Origin: Pseudomonadota bacterium
GTDB taxonomy: Bacteria; Pseudomonadota; Alphaproteobacteria; Azospirillales; Azospirillaceae
NCBI GenBank assembly: GCA_023416455.1
Contig: JAEZHQ010000586.1
Location: forward strand, 1-5,671
Length of the DNA stretch: 5,671 bases
Direction: 5' to 3'
Every line of letters starts with the position of its first letter. The first letter of the stretch is position 1. Below, piece by piece: positions 1 through 5,671 of this stretch. The position numbers were made by a program, and so were the translations under genes. The notes under the pieces were generated by a model that was not told the origin of the DNA, did no database searches, and saw nothing but the letters and a program-made list of their open reading frames with translations.

Positions 1-56
1 GGGTGGCGGTGCGCTGCGCGCTCGGCCATCCTCCGGCCCCGCCCACCGGCCCGTGA
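1..56 (+). CDS. 3' end of upstream gene, probably hpnD (presqualene diphosphate synthase)
   Basis: Only the last 17 codons and the TGA stop at 54-56 are inside the window, in the frame starting at position 3. The visible C-terminus reads VAVRCALGHPPAPPTGP. It is too short to identify by itself. The stop overlaps the GTG start of the next gene (GTGA at 53-56), so the two genes are almost certainly cotranscribed and translationally coupled. In hopanoid producers, hpnE usually follows hpnC and hpnD, which encode the squalene-synthase-like enzymes. HpnD is therefore the likely identity, by context only. An uncharacterised gene in the same operon remains possible. Confidence 0.5.
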   Translation, partial: VAVRCALGHPPAPPTGP

Positions 57-1366
57 GCGCCGGCACGGTCCATGTCGTCGGTGCCGGACTGGCCGGCCTT
101 GCCGCCGCCTCGCGGCTGGCCGCCGCCGGCCGCCGGGTCGTTCTCTACGAAGCGGCACCGCAGGCGGGGGGGCGCAGCCGCTCCTTCGTCGACTCCGCGC
201 TGGACCGCCGGATCGACAACGGCAGCCATTTGGTGCTGAGCGGCAACCGCGCGCTGCTCGGCTACCTCGACCGGGTCGGCGCCGGCGGCCGGCTCCGCGC
301 GCTCAGCCCGGCCTGCTTCCCCTTCTTCGATCTCCGCACCGGGGCCAGCTGGCGCCTGCGCCCGGGCGGCCTCTGGCTGTTCGATCCCAGGCGGCGGGTG
401 CCGGGTAGCCGCCCCGCCGACTATCTGCCCGCGCTGAAGACCCTGCTCGCCCGCCCCGCGGCCACGGTGGCGGACCTGTTGCCGCCCGGCGGCCCCCTCC
501 ACGACCGGCTGTGGCGCCCGCTGGCGGTGTCGGTCATGAACGGCGCCCCGGACCGCGTCTCCGCCCGCCTCTTCGGAGCGGTGCTGCGGGAGACGCTGCT
601 GCGCGGCGAGGCGGCCTGCCGCCCGCTGATCGCCCCGGACGGCCTGTCCGCCGCCCTGGTCGAACCGGCGTTGTCCTGGCTCGACCGCCATGGCGCCGTT
701 CTGCGCTTCGGGGCGCGGGTCGACGGGCTGGAGATGCGGGACGAACGGATCGCCGCGCTGTCGGTCGCCGGCACCCGCGTCGTCCTGGAGAGCGGCGATT
801 CGGCGGTTCTGGCGGTGCCGGCCTGGAGCGCCGGACGGCTGCTGCCGGACCTCGCCGTGCCGCCGCCCGGCCGCGCCATCGTCAACGCCCATTTCCGGCT
901 CGACCGCCCGGTGCCGCTGCCCGGCGGCCTGCCCTTCCTCGGGCTGGTCGGCGGCGCGGCGGATTGGCTGTTCGCGCGCGGCGACGTGCTGTCGGTGACC
1001 GTCAGCGACGCCGACGCCCTGGCCGAACGCCCGGCCGAGACCGTCGCCGCCCTCCTGTGGCAGGACGCCGCCCGTGCCCTCGGCCTCCCGGAGTCGCCCT
1101 CGCCGCCCGTCCGGGTCGTCAAGGAACGGCGCGCCACCCCCGACCAGGCGCCGGAGCACGCGGCCGGGCGCCCCGGTCCGCGCACCGCCGTCGCCAATCT
1201 CATGCTCGCCGGCGACTGGACCGAAACGGGGCTGCCGGCCACGCTGGAGGCCGCCGTGCGGTCGGGGGAACGGGCCGCTGAGGCGATCTTGCGCCGGGGG
1301 CATACCACTTTCGCGCCGGCCAATCATTTTCCAGCCTTCACTTTGCCGCGCCGCGGCCCTATTTGA
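53..1366 (+). CDS. hpnE: Hydroxysqualene dehydroxylase HpnE (squalene-associated FAD-dependent amine-oxidase-like enzyme)
   Basis: This is a 437-residue flavoprotein. In this family HpnE reduces hydroxysqualene to squalene, the last step of the HpnC-HpnD-HpnE route that feeds hopanoid synthesis at the inner membrane. A Rossmann FAD-binding motif, GAGLAG, lies at residues 10-15, with the ribose-binding acidic residue E33 and a GGRSRS segment at 39-44. The C-terminal FAD motif LAGDWTETGLPATLEAAVRSG starts at residue 385. Both ends therefore match the phytoene desaturase/amine oxidase fold, and the length is close to the usual 420 or so. The start is GTG at 53, inside the upstream stop (GTGA). 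It puts the GxGxxG motif at the expected distance from the N-terminus. About 24 residues follow the last conserved helix, and the end of the gene may overlap the sod promoter. A carotenoid desaturase-type relative is the main alternative, but the GDWTETGLPAT motif favours HpnE. Confidence 0.88.
   Translation: MSAGTVHVVGAGLAGLAAASRLAAAGRRVVLYEAAPQAGGRSRSFVDSALDRRIDNGSHLVLSGNRALLGYLDRVGAGGRLRALSPACFPFFDLRTGASWRLRPGGLWLFDPRRRVPGSRPADYLPALKTLLARPAATVADLLPPGGPLHDRLWRPLAVSVMNGAPDRVSARLFGAVLRETLLRGEAACRPLIAPDGLSAALVEPALSWLDRHGAVLRFGARVDGLEMRDERIAALSVAGTRVVLESGDSAVLAVPAWSAGRLLPDLAVPPPGRAIVNAHFRLDRPVPLPGGLPFLGLVGGAADWLFARGDVLSVTVSDADALAERPAETVAALLWQDAARALGLPESPSPPVRVVKERRATPDQAPEHAAGRPGPRTAVANLMLAGDWTETGLPATLEAAVRSGERAAEAILRRGHTTFAPANHFPAFTLPRRGPI
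1337..1365 (+). promoter_or_regulatory. Candidate sigma70-type promoter for the superoxide dismutase gene
   Basis: A TTCACT hexamer (1337-1342) and a TATTTG hexamer (1360-1365) are separated by 17 bases. Both lie in the final codons of hpnE. The -35 and -10 matches are only partial. The spacing is ideal and the position, about 65-70 bases ahead of the sod ATG, is plausible. No terminator is visible between hpnE and sod, so readthrough from the hpn operon is also possible. Confidence 0.3.
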
Positions 1367-1420
1367 GCGGACGGAGGCGCTGCGCCGTCAAGGCTCGGGC
1401 CGATAAGGGACAATTCAAGA

Positions 1421-1428
1421 AGAGAGGG
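1421..1428 (+). promoter_or_regulatory. Ribosome binding site of sod
   Basis: AGAGAGGG ends 6 bases before the ATG at 1435. It is purine-rich, resembles the Shine-Dalgarno sequence, and supports this start over any internal methionine. Confidence 0.7.
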
Positions 1429-1434
1429 TAACCC

Positions 1435-2040
1435 ATGGCGTTCGAACTCCCGCCGCTCCCCTACGCGTACGACGCGCTGGAGCCGTTCATGTCGTCGCAG
1501 ACGCTCCATCTGCACCATGACAAGCACCACCAGACCTACGTCACCAACCTGAACAACCTGACCAAGGACAGCCCCCTGGCCGACGCCGACCTGGAGGACG
1601 TGGTCCGTCAGAGCTACGGTGATCCGGCCAAGCAGGCGATCTTCAACAACGCCGGCCAGGTGTGGAACCACACCTTCTACTGGCAGGGCATGAAGAAGAA
1701 CGGCGGCGGCGCCATCCCGGGCGAGCTGGAGAAGCGCCTGATCGCCGACTTCGGCAGCGTGGACAAGTTCCGGGAGGAGTTCGCCAACGCCGCCGTCACC
1801 CAGTTCGGCTCGGGCTGGGCGTGGCTGTACGTGGACGGCGGCAAGCTGAAGGTCACCAAGACCCCCAACGCCGAGACCCCGCTGGCCCAGGGCCACTACC
1901 CGCTGCTGACCGCCGACGTGTGGGAGCACGCCTACTACGTCGACTACCAGAACCGCCGCGCGGACTTCGTGAAGGCGTTCCTGGACAGCCTGGTCAACTG
2001 GGAGTTCGTCGCCGAGCGCCTGTCCAAGGCTCCGGCCTGA
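1435..2040 (+). CDS. sodB: Superoxide dismutase, Fe type (Fe/Mn-SOD family)
   Basis: This is a complete 201-residue enzyme that converts superoxide to oxygen and hydrogen peroxide. It has no signal peptide, so it should act in the cytoplasm. The N-terminal helical domain carries the HHDKHHQTYVTNLNN signature, and the C-terminal domain carries DVWEHAYY. The four metal ligands are visible as H27, H79, D161 and H165. Residues used to tell Fe from Mn enzymes point to iron. A glutamine (Q75) sits four residues before H79 in NNAGQVWNH, as Q69 does in E. coli SodB. At the Mn-type glutamine position in the C-terminal half there is an alanine (A146, in TPNAETPL). Relative to E. coli SodB there is a short extra segment around residues 63-70 (YGDPAKQA), as I recall from other alphaproteobacterial SODs. 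The gene has a good ribosome binding site, probably its own promoter, and a strong terminator. Cambialistic (Fe or Mn) activity cannot be excluded from sequence. Confidence 0.95.
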   Translation: MAFELPPLPYAYDALEPFMSSQTLHLHHDKHHQTYVTNLNNLTKDSPLADADLEDVVRQSYGDPAKQAIFNNAGQVWNHTFYWQGMKKNGGGAIPGELEKRLIADFGSVDKFREEFANAAVTQFGSGWAWLYVDGGKLKVTKTPNAETPLAQGHYPLLTADVWEHAYYVDYQNRRADFVKAFLDSLVNWEFVAERLSKAPA

Positions 2041-2052
2041 TCGCAGACCAGG

Positions 2053-2079
2053 AAAAGGGCTCCGCAAGGAGCCCTTTTT
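2053..2079 (+). terminator. Intrinsic terminator after sod, possibly bidirectional
   Basis: A perfect 11-bp stem (2053-2063 with 2068-2078) is closed by a GCAA tetraloop, which is GNRA type, at 2064-2067. A run of five T follows at 2075-2079. It starts 13 bases after the sod stop. On the opposite strand the same hairpin is followed by four T, so it could also stop transcripts from the convergent sec operon. No better terminator is visible for that operon. Confidence 0.92.
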
Positions 2080-2080
2080 G

Positions 2081-2136
2081 TCCGTCGGTCACAATCCGTC
2101 GGTCACCGTCCGTCCGCCATTATCCGTCCGGGGTGC
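2081..2136. repeat. 14-bp tandem repeat, four decaying copies
   Basis: The hexamer TCCGTC begins at 2081, 2095, 2109 and 2123, an exact 14-base period. Copies 1 and 2 share 12 identical leading bases (TCCGTCGGTCAC). Copy 3 matches copy 1 at about 10 of 14 positions, and copy 4 is more diverged. The array fills the space between the sod terminator and the end of the convergent Mth938-family gene. The spacing is regular and the copies are adjacent, so replication slippage is a likely origin. No protein-binding role can be claimed. Confidence 0.75.
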
Positions 2137-2155
2137 CGCCGGAGCCGCCGTGCGG

Positions 2156-2533
2156 CTAGACCGGCAGGAGCGCGGCCCCGATCCGGCGGGCCTCGGCGAG
2201 CAGGACGTTGTACGTGCGGCAGGCCGCACCGCTGTCCATCACCTCCACCACCAGCCCGGCCTCGCGCAGGGCCTGGCGCAGAGCCTTCGGAAGAAGCTGC
2301 ATGCGCGGGCCGGAACCGAGCAGCAGAAGTTCGACCCTGGGCTCGGCCGCGATCACGGGGGCGAAATGCCCCACCGTCAGGGCGGCGAAGTCGGTGGCGT
2401 CCCAGGCCAGGGTGCGGTCGGGCAGCACGATGACCGCCCCCTTGCGCCACTGCCCCGAGACGCAGAACTGCCCCTCGCCGTAGCCGTCGATGACCTGCCG
2501 GTCCGACGGGATGATCGGCGTGATGTCCGCCAT
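2156..2533 (-). CDS. Mth938-like domain protein (DUF498 / NDUFAF3-type fold)
   Basis: This is a small soluble protein of 125 residues with no signal peptide or membrane segment. Features typical of the Mth938 family are a YGEGQF segment at 18-23, an LLLGSG strand-loop at 70-75, and the best conserved block, MDSGAACRTYNVLLAEARR, at 99-117. The family includes the human complex I assembly factor NDUFAF3, but the bacterial proteins have no settled biochemical role. The gene is the last of the yajC-secD-secF operon, 40 bases after secF with no terminator between. This linkage is common in alphaproteobacteria as I recall it. The start is the ATG at 2533-2531. Its Shine-Dalgarno (a GGGCAGG-like stretch about 10 bases upstream) is weak, so expression may depend on coupling to secF. 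The function stays unassigned. Confidence 0.85.
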   Translation of the reverse strand: MADITPIIPSDRQVIDGYGEGQFCVSGQWRKGAVIVLPDRTLAWDATDFAALTVGHFAPVIAAEPRVELLLLGSGPRMQLLPKALRQALREAGLVVEVMDSGAACRTYNVLLAEARRIGAALLPV

Positions 2534-2573
2534 GGCTCAAGCCTGCCCGGTTCCTGGTTGTCCCTTCCGGCGC

Positions 2574-3518
2574 TCAGGGGCTCGCCGCCGGCGCCGCCTC
2601 GACCGGGGTGCCCCGGCGCAGCCGGTTCTCGCCCAGGAACAGCAAGATGGGAGCGGCGATGAAGATCGACGAGGAGGTCGCCAGGAAGATTCCGAAGATC
2701 AGCACCAGACCAAAGTCCTCCAGCGCCTCGCCGCCGAACAGCGCCAGCGGGATGATCGACAGCAGGGTGCACATCGAGGTGCCCAGCGTGCGGTTCAATG
2801 TCTCGTTGATCGACCGATCGATCAGCTCGCGCAGCGGCATCTTCTTGTAGATGCGCAGGTTTTCACGCATGCGATCGTACACGACCACCTTGTCGTTGAT
2901 CGAGTAGCCCATGATCGTCAGGATCGCGGCCACCGCCGTCAGATTGAACTGCATGCCGGTGATGGCGTAGAAGCCGATGATCTTGGTCACATCGAGCAGC
3001 AGGGTGACGACGGCGCCCAGACCGAACTGCCACTCGAAACGGAACCAGATGTAGACGAGCATCGCCACCATGGCGAGGCCGAGCGCCAGCATGCCGTTGA
3101 AGAACAGCTCGCTGCTGACCGAGGCGCCGACCGCCTCGACGCGGCGCACCACGGTGCCCGGCACCTCGCGGGCCAGCGTGGCGCGCACCGTGTCGGCCGC
3201 CGTCTGCTGGGCGGCGTCGTCGCCGGGCTGACGCTCCAGCCGGATCAGCACATCCTGGGGCGAGCCGAACTCCTGCAACGCCACCTGCCCCATGTTCAGG
3301 GCGTTCAGCGTGTGGCGGAGCTGGGTGAAGTTGGCCGGCTCCGGCGTCCGTGCCTCGATGACGATGCCGCCGCGGAAATCGATCCCGTAGTTGAGGCCGG
3401 GGTAGAAGAACAAGAACACCGAGGCCAGCGACAGGACGGCCGACACGATCAGGCCGATGTGGCGGCCCCGCATGAAGGGGATCTTGGTATCGTCGGGAAC
3501 CAGGCGAAGCCGGAACAT
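2574..3518 (-). CDS. secF: Protein translocase subunit SecF
   Basis: SecF has 314 residues and is an RND-superfamily inner-membrane protein. It pairs with SecD to drive late steps of Sec-dependent export with the proton-motive force. TM1 lies at about residues 20-39, followed by the family motif NYGIDFRGG at 43-51, a periplasmic P4 domain to about 137, and five more TM segments (about 139-158, 165-187, 192-213, 243-262, 265-290). Conserved charged residues are D209 in GYSINDKVVVYDR and R243 in NETLNRT. They are 34 residues apart, exactly like D213 and R247 of E. coli SecF, which are part of the proton path. The length is close to the usual 300-325. The open frame continues far upstream through secD because of GC bias, but the ATG at 3518 has a strong GAGAGGG site and gives the normal N-terminus. 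The gene lies 11 bases after the secD stop. Confidence 0.97.
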   Translation of the reverse strand: MFRLRLVPDDTKIPFMRGRHIGLIVSAVLSLASVFLFFYPGLNYGIDFRGGIVIEARTPEPANFTQLRHTLNALNMGQVALQEFGSPQDVLIRLERQPGDDAAQQTAADTVRATLAREVPGTVVRRVEAVGASVSSELFFNGMLALGLAMVAMLVYIWFRFEWQFGLGAVVTLLLDVTKIIGFYAITGMQFNLTAVAAILTIMGYSINDKVVVYDRMRENLRIYKKMPLRELIDRSINETLNRTLGTSMCTLLSIIPLALFGGEALEDFGLVLIFGIFLATSSSIFIAAPILLFLGENRLRRGTPVEAAPAASP

Positions 3519-3524
3519 GGAAAG

Positions 3525-3531
3525 CCCTCTC
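3525..3531 (-). promoter_or_regulatory. secF ribosome binding site overlapping the secD stop codon
   Basis: On the - strand the junction reads TGAGAGGG. The secD TGA (3532-3530) shares two bases with the GAGAGGG Shine-Dalgarno of secF, which ends 6 bases before the secF ATG. A ribosome finishing secD therefore sits on the secF initiation site. This decides the secF start and suggests coupled synthesis of the two subunits. Confidence 0.8.
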
Positions 3532-5128
3532 AGACCGGCAGGGCCGCCGGCCGCGTCCGCCGCAGCCAGTCGACCATCATCAGCCGCACCAGCACGGTCG
3601 CGGTGAACAGCGAGATCAGGATGCCGAAGGTGATGGTGACGGAGAAGCCCTTGATGGCGCCGGTGCCGAAGATGAACAGCAGGACCATCTTGATGACTGT
3701 CGTCAGGTTGGAGTCGATGATGGTGGAATAAGCGCGGCTGAAGCCGGCCTCCAGCGCCCCGTAGACGCCCCGCCCCTTCCTGGTTTCCTCGCGGATGCGC
3801 TCGTTGATGAGGATGTTGGCATCCACCGACAGGCCGAGCGACAACAGGATGCCGGCGATGCCCGGCAGCGTCAGCGTGGCCTGGAGCAGCGACAGCGCCG
3901 CCAGGGTCAGCACGATGTTGATCAGCAGCGCCAGGCAGGCGAAGGCGCCGAACAGGCCGTAGGCGGCCAGCATGTAGGCGCAGACCATCACGAAGCCGGC
4001 CACCACCGAGATCAGCCCGGCGCGGATCGAATCGGCGCCGAGATCGGGACCGACGGTGCGCTCCTCGATCACCTTCAGCGGGGCCGGCAGCGCGCCGGCG
4101 CGCAGCAGAACGGCAAGATCGCTGGCGCTGGCGGCGGTGAAGTTGCCGCTGATCTGGCCTCGGCCTCCGGTGATCGGCTCGCGGATCACCGGCGCGCTGA
4201 TGATCTTGTTGTCGAGCACGATGGCGAAGGGCCGGCCGACGTTGCTCCGGGTGACCTCGGCGAAGCGGCGGGCGCCGACGCTGTCGAACTCGAAGTTGAC
4301 CACCCATTCGCCGGTCTGCGGGTTGGTGCCGGCGCTGGCGTGCTTCAGGTTGGCGCCATCCACCTCGACCTTCCGGCGGACCACGTAGGAGGTCTGGGTG
4401 CGCCCGCCCTCGGCGGAGGGAAGCACCTCCGACCCCGGCGGGGCGCGGCCGGTGGTCGGGTCGGCGTTCATGTCGACCAGCCGGAAGGTCATCTTCGCGG
4501 TGGTGCCGAGCAGGCGCTTGACGCGGTCGGGATCCTCGACGCCGGGGAGCTGCACCAGGATGCGGTCGGTCCCCTGGCGCGCGATGGTCGGCTCGTTGAC
4601 GCCGGTCTCGTCGATTCGACGCCGCACGATCTCGATCGACTGCTCCACCGCCTGGGTGGCGCGCTCGCGCAGCGCCGCCTCGCTCAGCATCGCCGTCACC
4701 GTGCTCCCGTCGGAGGTCACGGTCAGGTCCGGCTGCCCGCCGCCGAGCGCGCCGCCGCCCACCATGTTGGCGAGTTGGCGCAGCACCCGCACCGCCTCTT
4801 CCGCCTGGGCGGGGTCCCGGAGCTGCACGGTCACGCCCCGTTCGCCCGGAGTGATCGCGGTGTAGCCGATGTTGGCGGCGCGAAGCTGCGTGCGCGCCGA
4901 GTCGACCAGCCCCTCGACACGGTCGCGGATGACCGCGCCCATGTCGACCTCCAGCAGGAGGTGCGAGCCGCCGCGCAGGTCGAGGCCGAGGCTGACCCGG
5001 CTGTGGGCGTACCAGTCCGGCAGCTTCGCCAGTGTCTCCCGGCTGAGGAAGTTCGGCAGCGTGACGATGGTCCCGATGACGCAGATCGCGATGATCAGGC
5101 AAATCTTCCAGCGCGGAAAGTACAGCAT
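3530..5128 (-). CDS. secD: Protein translocase subunit SecD
   Basis: SecD has 532 residues and is the larger partner of SecF in the proton-driven accessory complex of the SecYEG translocon. TM1 lies at about residues 9-27. It is followed by the signature LGLDLRGGSHLLLEV at 47-61 and a large periplasmic head domain to about 355. The cytoplasm-side motif GPDLGADSI is at 360-368, and five TM segments follow (about 371-388, 393-415, 421-442, 472-488, 494-518). D436 in SVDANILINERIREE corresponds to the proton-path aspartate D519 of E. coli SecD. The protein is shorter than E. coli SecD (615), mainly in the periplasmic part. I recall lengths near 530 as usual in alphaproteobacteria. The ATG at 5128 has only a weak upstream site (ACGGGA, about 13 bases away), so translation may be coupled to yajC, whose stop is 37 bases upstream. 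Confidence 0.97.
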   Translation of the reverse strand: MLYFPRWKICLIIAICVIGTIVTLPNFLSRETLAKLPDWYAHSRVSLGLDLRGGSHLLLEVDMGAVIRDRVEGLVDSARTQLRAANIGYTAITPGERGVTVQLRDPAQAEEAVRVLRQLANMVGGGALGGGQPDLTVTSDGSTVTAMLSEAALRERATQAVEQSIEIVRRRIDETGVNEPTIARQGTDRILVQLPGVEDPDRVKRLLGTTAKMTFRLVDMNADPTTGRAPPGSEVLPSAEGGRTQTSYVVRRKVEVDGANLKHASAGTNPQTGEWVVNFEFDSVGARRFAEVTRSNVGRPFAIVLDNKIISAPVIREPITGGRGQISGNFTAASASDLAVLLRAGALPAPLKVIEERTVGPDLGADSIRAGLISVVAGFVMVCAYMLAAYGLFGAFACLALLINIVLTLAALSLLQATLTLPGIAGILLSLGLSVDANILINERIREETRKGRGVYGALEAGFSRAYSTIIDSNLTTVIKMVLLFIFGTGAIKGFSVTITFGILISLFTATVLVRLMMVDWLRRTRPAALPV

Positions 5129-5165
5129 ACGTCAGTCAGTCCCGTTCGCACCTGGTAACGCCGCG

Positions 5166-5582
5166 TTACTTGCGGCCCGCAACCTTGGCATCGCCGGCGG
5201 TATCGCCCTCGGCCGTCTCGTCCGCAGCCGGCGTGCCGCCGGTGCCGCCGCCCTTGCCGGCCGGCTCGGTCTTGGCCAGCACGAGGTTCACGGTCGAGCG
5301 CAGGCAGCGCACGCGCACGCCCTCGGCGATCTCGACCTGAAGTTCGTCGTCGGGGCCGACCTTGGTGATGGTGCCGATGATTCCGCCGCCGGTCACCACG
5401 CGGTCGCCACGGCGGATGGCCTCCAGCATCGCCTTGTGATCCTTCATCTTCTTCTGCTGCGGGCGGATCAGCAGGAAGTAGAACACGATGAAGATCAGAA
5501 TCAGCGGCAGGAACTGCACGATCATGTCGGCCCCACCGGCGGCGGGCGCGGCGGTCTGTGCATAGGCCGTCGAAACGAACAT
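5166..5582 (-). CDS. yajC: Sec translocon accessory subunit YajC
   Basis: YajC has 138 residues and is a small single-span inner-membrane protein that copurifies with SecDF-SecYEG. It carries one TM helix at about residues 20-39, running straight into the family signature FYFLLIRPQQKK (34-45). A compact cytoplasmic domain follows, with GDRVVTGGGIIGTI (about 59-72). The last 35 residues (104-138) are a low-complexity tail rich in Gly, Ala, Thr, Asp and Glu, which makes the protein longer than the 110-residue E. coli YajC. The short N-terminus with a YAQT segment before the TM helix is familiar from alphaproteobacterial YajC. The start at 5582 is supported by an AAGGAG site 7 bases upstream. 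The alternative at M20 would cut into the edge of the membrane helix and is less likely. It is the first gene of the yajC-secD-secF-Mth938 operon. Confidence 0.96.
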   Translation of the reverse strand: MFVSTAYAQTAAPAAGGADMIVQFLPLILIFIVFYFLLIRPQQKKMKDHKAMLEAIRRGDRVVTGGGIIGTITKVGPDDELQVEIAEGVRVRCLRSTVNLVLAKTEPAGKGGGTGGTPAADETAEGDTAGDAKVAGRK

Positions 5583-5589
5583 CTGGAGG

Positions 5590-5595
5590 CTCCTT
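5590..5595 (-). promoter_or_regulatory. Ribosome binding site of yajC
   Basis: AAGGAG on the - strand lies 7 bases before the ATG at 5582. It is a near-consensus Shine-Dalgarno and the strongest in the window. It fixes the yajC start. Confidence 0.85.
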
Positions 5596-5637
5596 GTGGT
5601 TGGTCCCGGGGCGCTTCCGGCGTTCCGGGACGCCGCG

Positions 5638-5665
5638 ACTATAACGGGCCGCGCTCGCGATGCAA
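5638..5665 (-). promoter_or_regulatory. Sigma70-type promoter of the yajC-secDF operon
   Basis: On the - strand a TTGCAT -35 element (5665-5660) and a TATAGT -10 element (5643-5638) are separated by 16 bases. The -10 matches consensus at 5 of 6 positions and the -35 at 3 of 6, including the key TTG. Transcription would start near 5631, giving a leader of about 49 bases. It is the only AT-rich patch in the GC-rich upstream region, which supports the call. Confidence 0.6.
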
Positions 5666-5671
5666 CGGGTT

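Noticed and set aside
421..1323. 300-codon - strand open frame antisense to hpnE
   Set aside because: It is Ser/Arg/Ala/Pro-rich low-complexity translation with no motifs or ribosome binding site, opposite a well supported FAD enzyme.
1343..1365. TTGCCG (1343-1348) as the -35 partner of TATTTG (1360-1365)
   Set aside because: The spacer would be only 11 bases, too short for a sigma70 promoter. TTCACT at 1337-1342 gives 17 bases instead.
1324..2067. 247-codon - strand open frame antisense to sod
   Set aside because: It lies opposite an unmistakable SOD with all metal ligands. The translation is Val/Leu/Gly/Arg-rich without domain features.
2129..2158. Possible terminator hairpin just after the Mth938-family gene on the - strand
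   Set aside because: Only about five GC pairs with a large loop can be drawn, and no T run follows. The hairpin at 2053-2079 is a far better candidate.
2490..3731. 413-codon + strand open frame antisense to secF
   Set aside because: Its composition is Arg/Gln/His/Asp-rich and unlike a folded protein, and it lies opposite a clear secF. It is a GC-bias shadow frame.
3519..5102. Long - strand open frame extending upstream of secF, giving an apparent 842-codon reading frame
   Set aside because: It overlaps all of secD in another frame. The translation there is Arg/Ala/Pro/Gly-rich with no recognisable domain. It is explained by scarcity of stop codons in GC-rich DNA, and the true secF start has a strong ribosome binding site.
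4340..5158. 272-codon + strand open frame antisense to secD
   Set aside because: Its His/Arg/Gly/Asp-rich translation is the typical antisense shadow of a GC-rich membrane protein gene. No conserved features are seen.
1..5671. Search by eye for tRNA, rRNA, CRISPR arrays, insertion sequence ends, integrase or toxin-antitoxin genes
   Set aside because: Nothing convincing was found. Housekeeping genes with short gaps account for nearly all the sequence.

Overview
The window is strongly GC-rich chromosomal DNA, and most third codon positions are G or C. Gene content and protein details (a hopanoid-type squalene branch, an Fe-type superoxide dismutase, and a yajC-secD-secF operon followed by an Mth938-family gene) suggest an alphaproteobacterium. 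An Azospirillum-like member of the Rhodospirillales is the best guess. That placement is inference from gene order and remembered family sequences, not from a search.

Layout. Positions 1-1366 (+ strand) hold the last codons of an upstream gene, probably hpnD, followed by hpnE, which overlaps its stop codon. These belong to the squalene/hopanoid lipid pathway. Positions 1435-2040 (+) hold a complete Fe-type superoxide dismutase with a good ribosome binding site. It ends in a strong intrinsic terminator at 2053-2079. Just past the terminator is a small decaying 14-bp tandem repeat at 2081-2136. The rest of the window, read from right to left on the - strand, is one apparent operon: promoter (5638-5665), yajC (5582-5166), secD (5128-3530), secF (3518-2574) and an Mth938-domain gene (2533-2156). 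It converges on sod.

How the genes work together. YajC, SecD and SecF form the accessory complex of the Sec translocon. SecDF uses the proton-motive force to help pull secreted proteins across the inner membrane. SecD and SecF both keep the conserved charged residues of the proton path. The Mth938-family protein, cotranscribed at the end, has no firmly known role. HpnE makes squalene for hopanoids from the product of the upstream enzymes. SOD removes superoxide in the cytoplasm and appears to be its own transcription unit.

Coding density is high and no gene-free stretch exceeds about 115 bases. I see no tRNA, rRNA, CRISPR array, insertion sequence or phage gene. I also see no convincing new biological system. 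The points worth a second look are the 14-bp tandem repeat, the coupled gene junctions, the yajC leader and the Mth938-Sec linkage.
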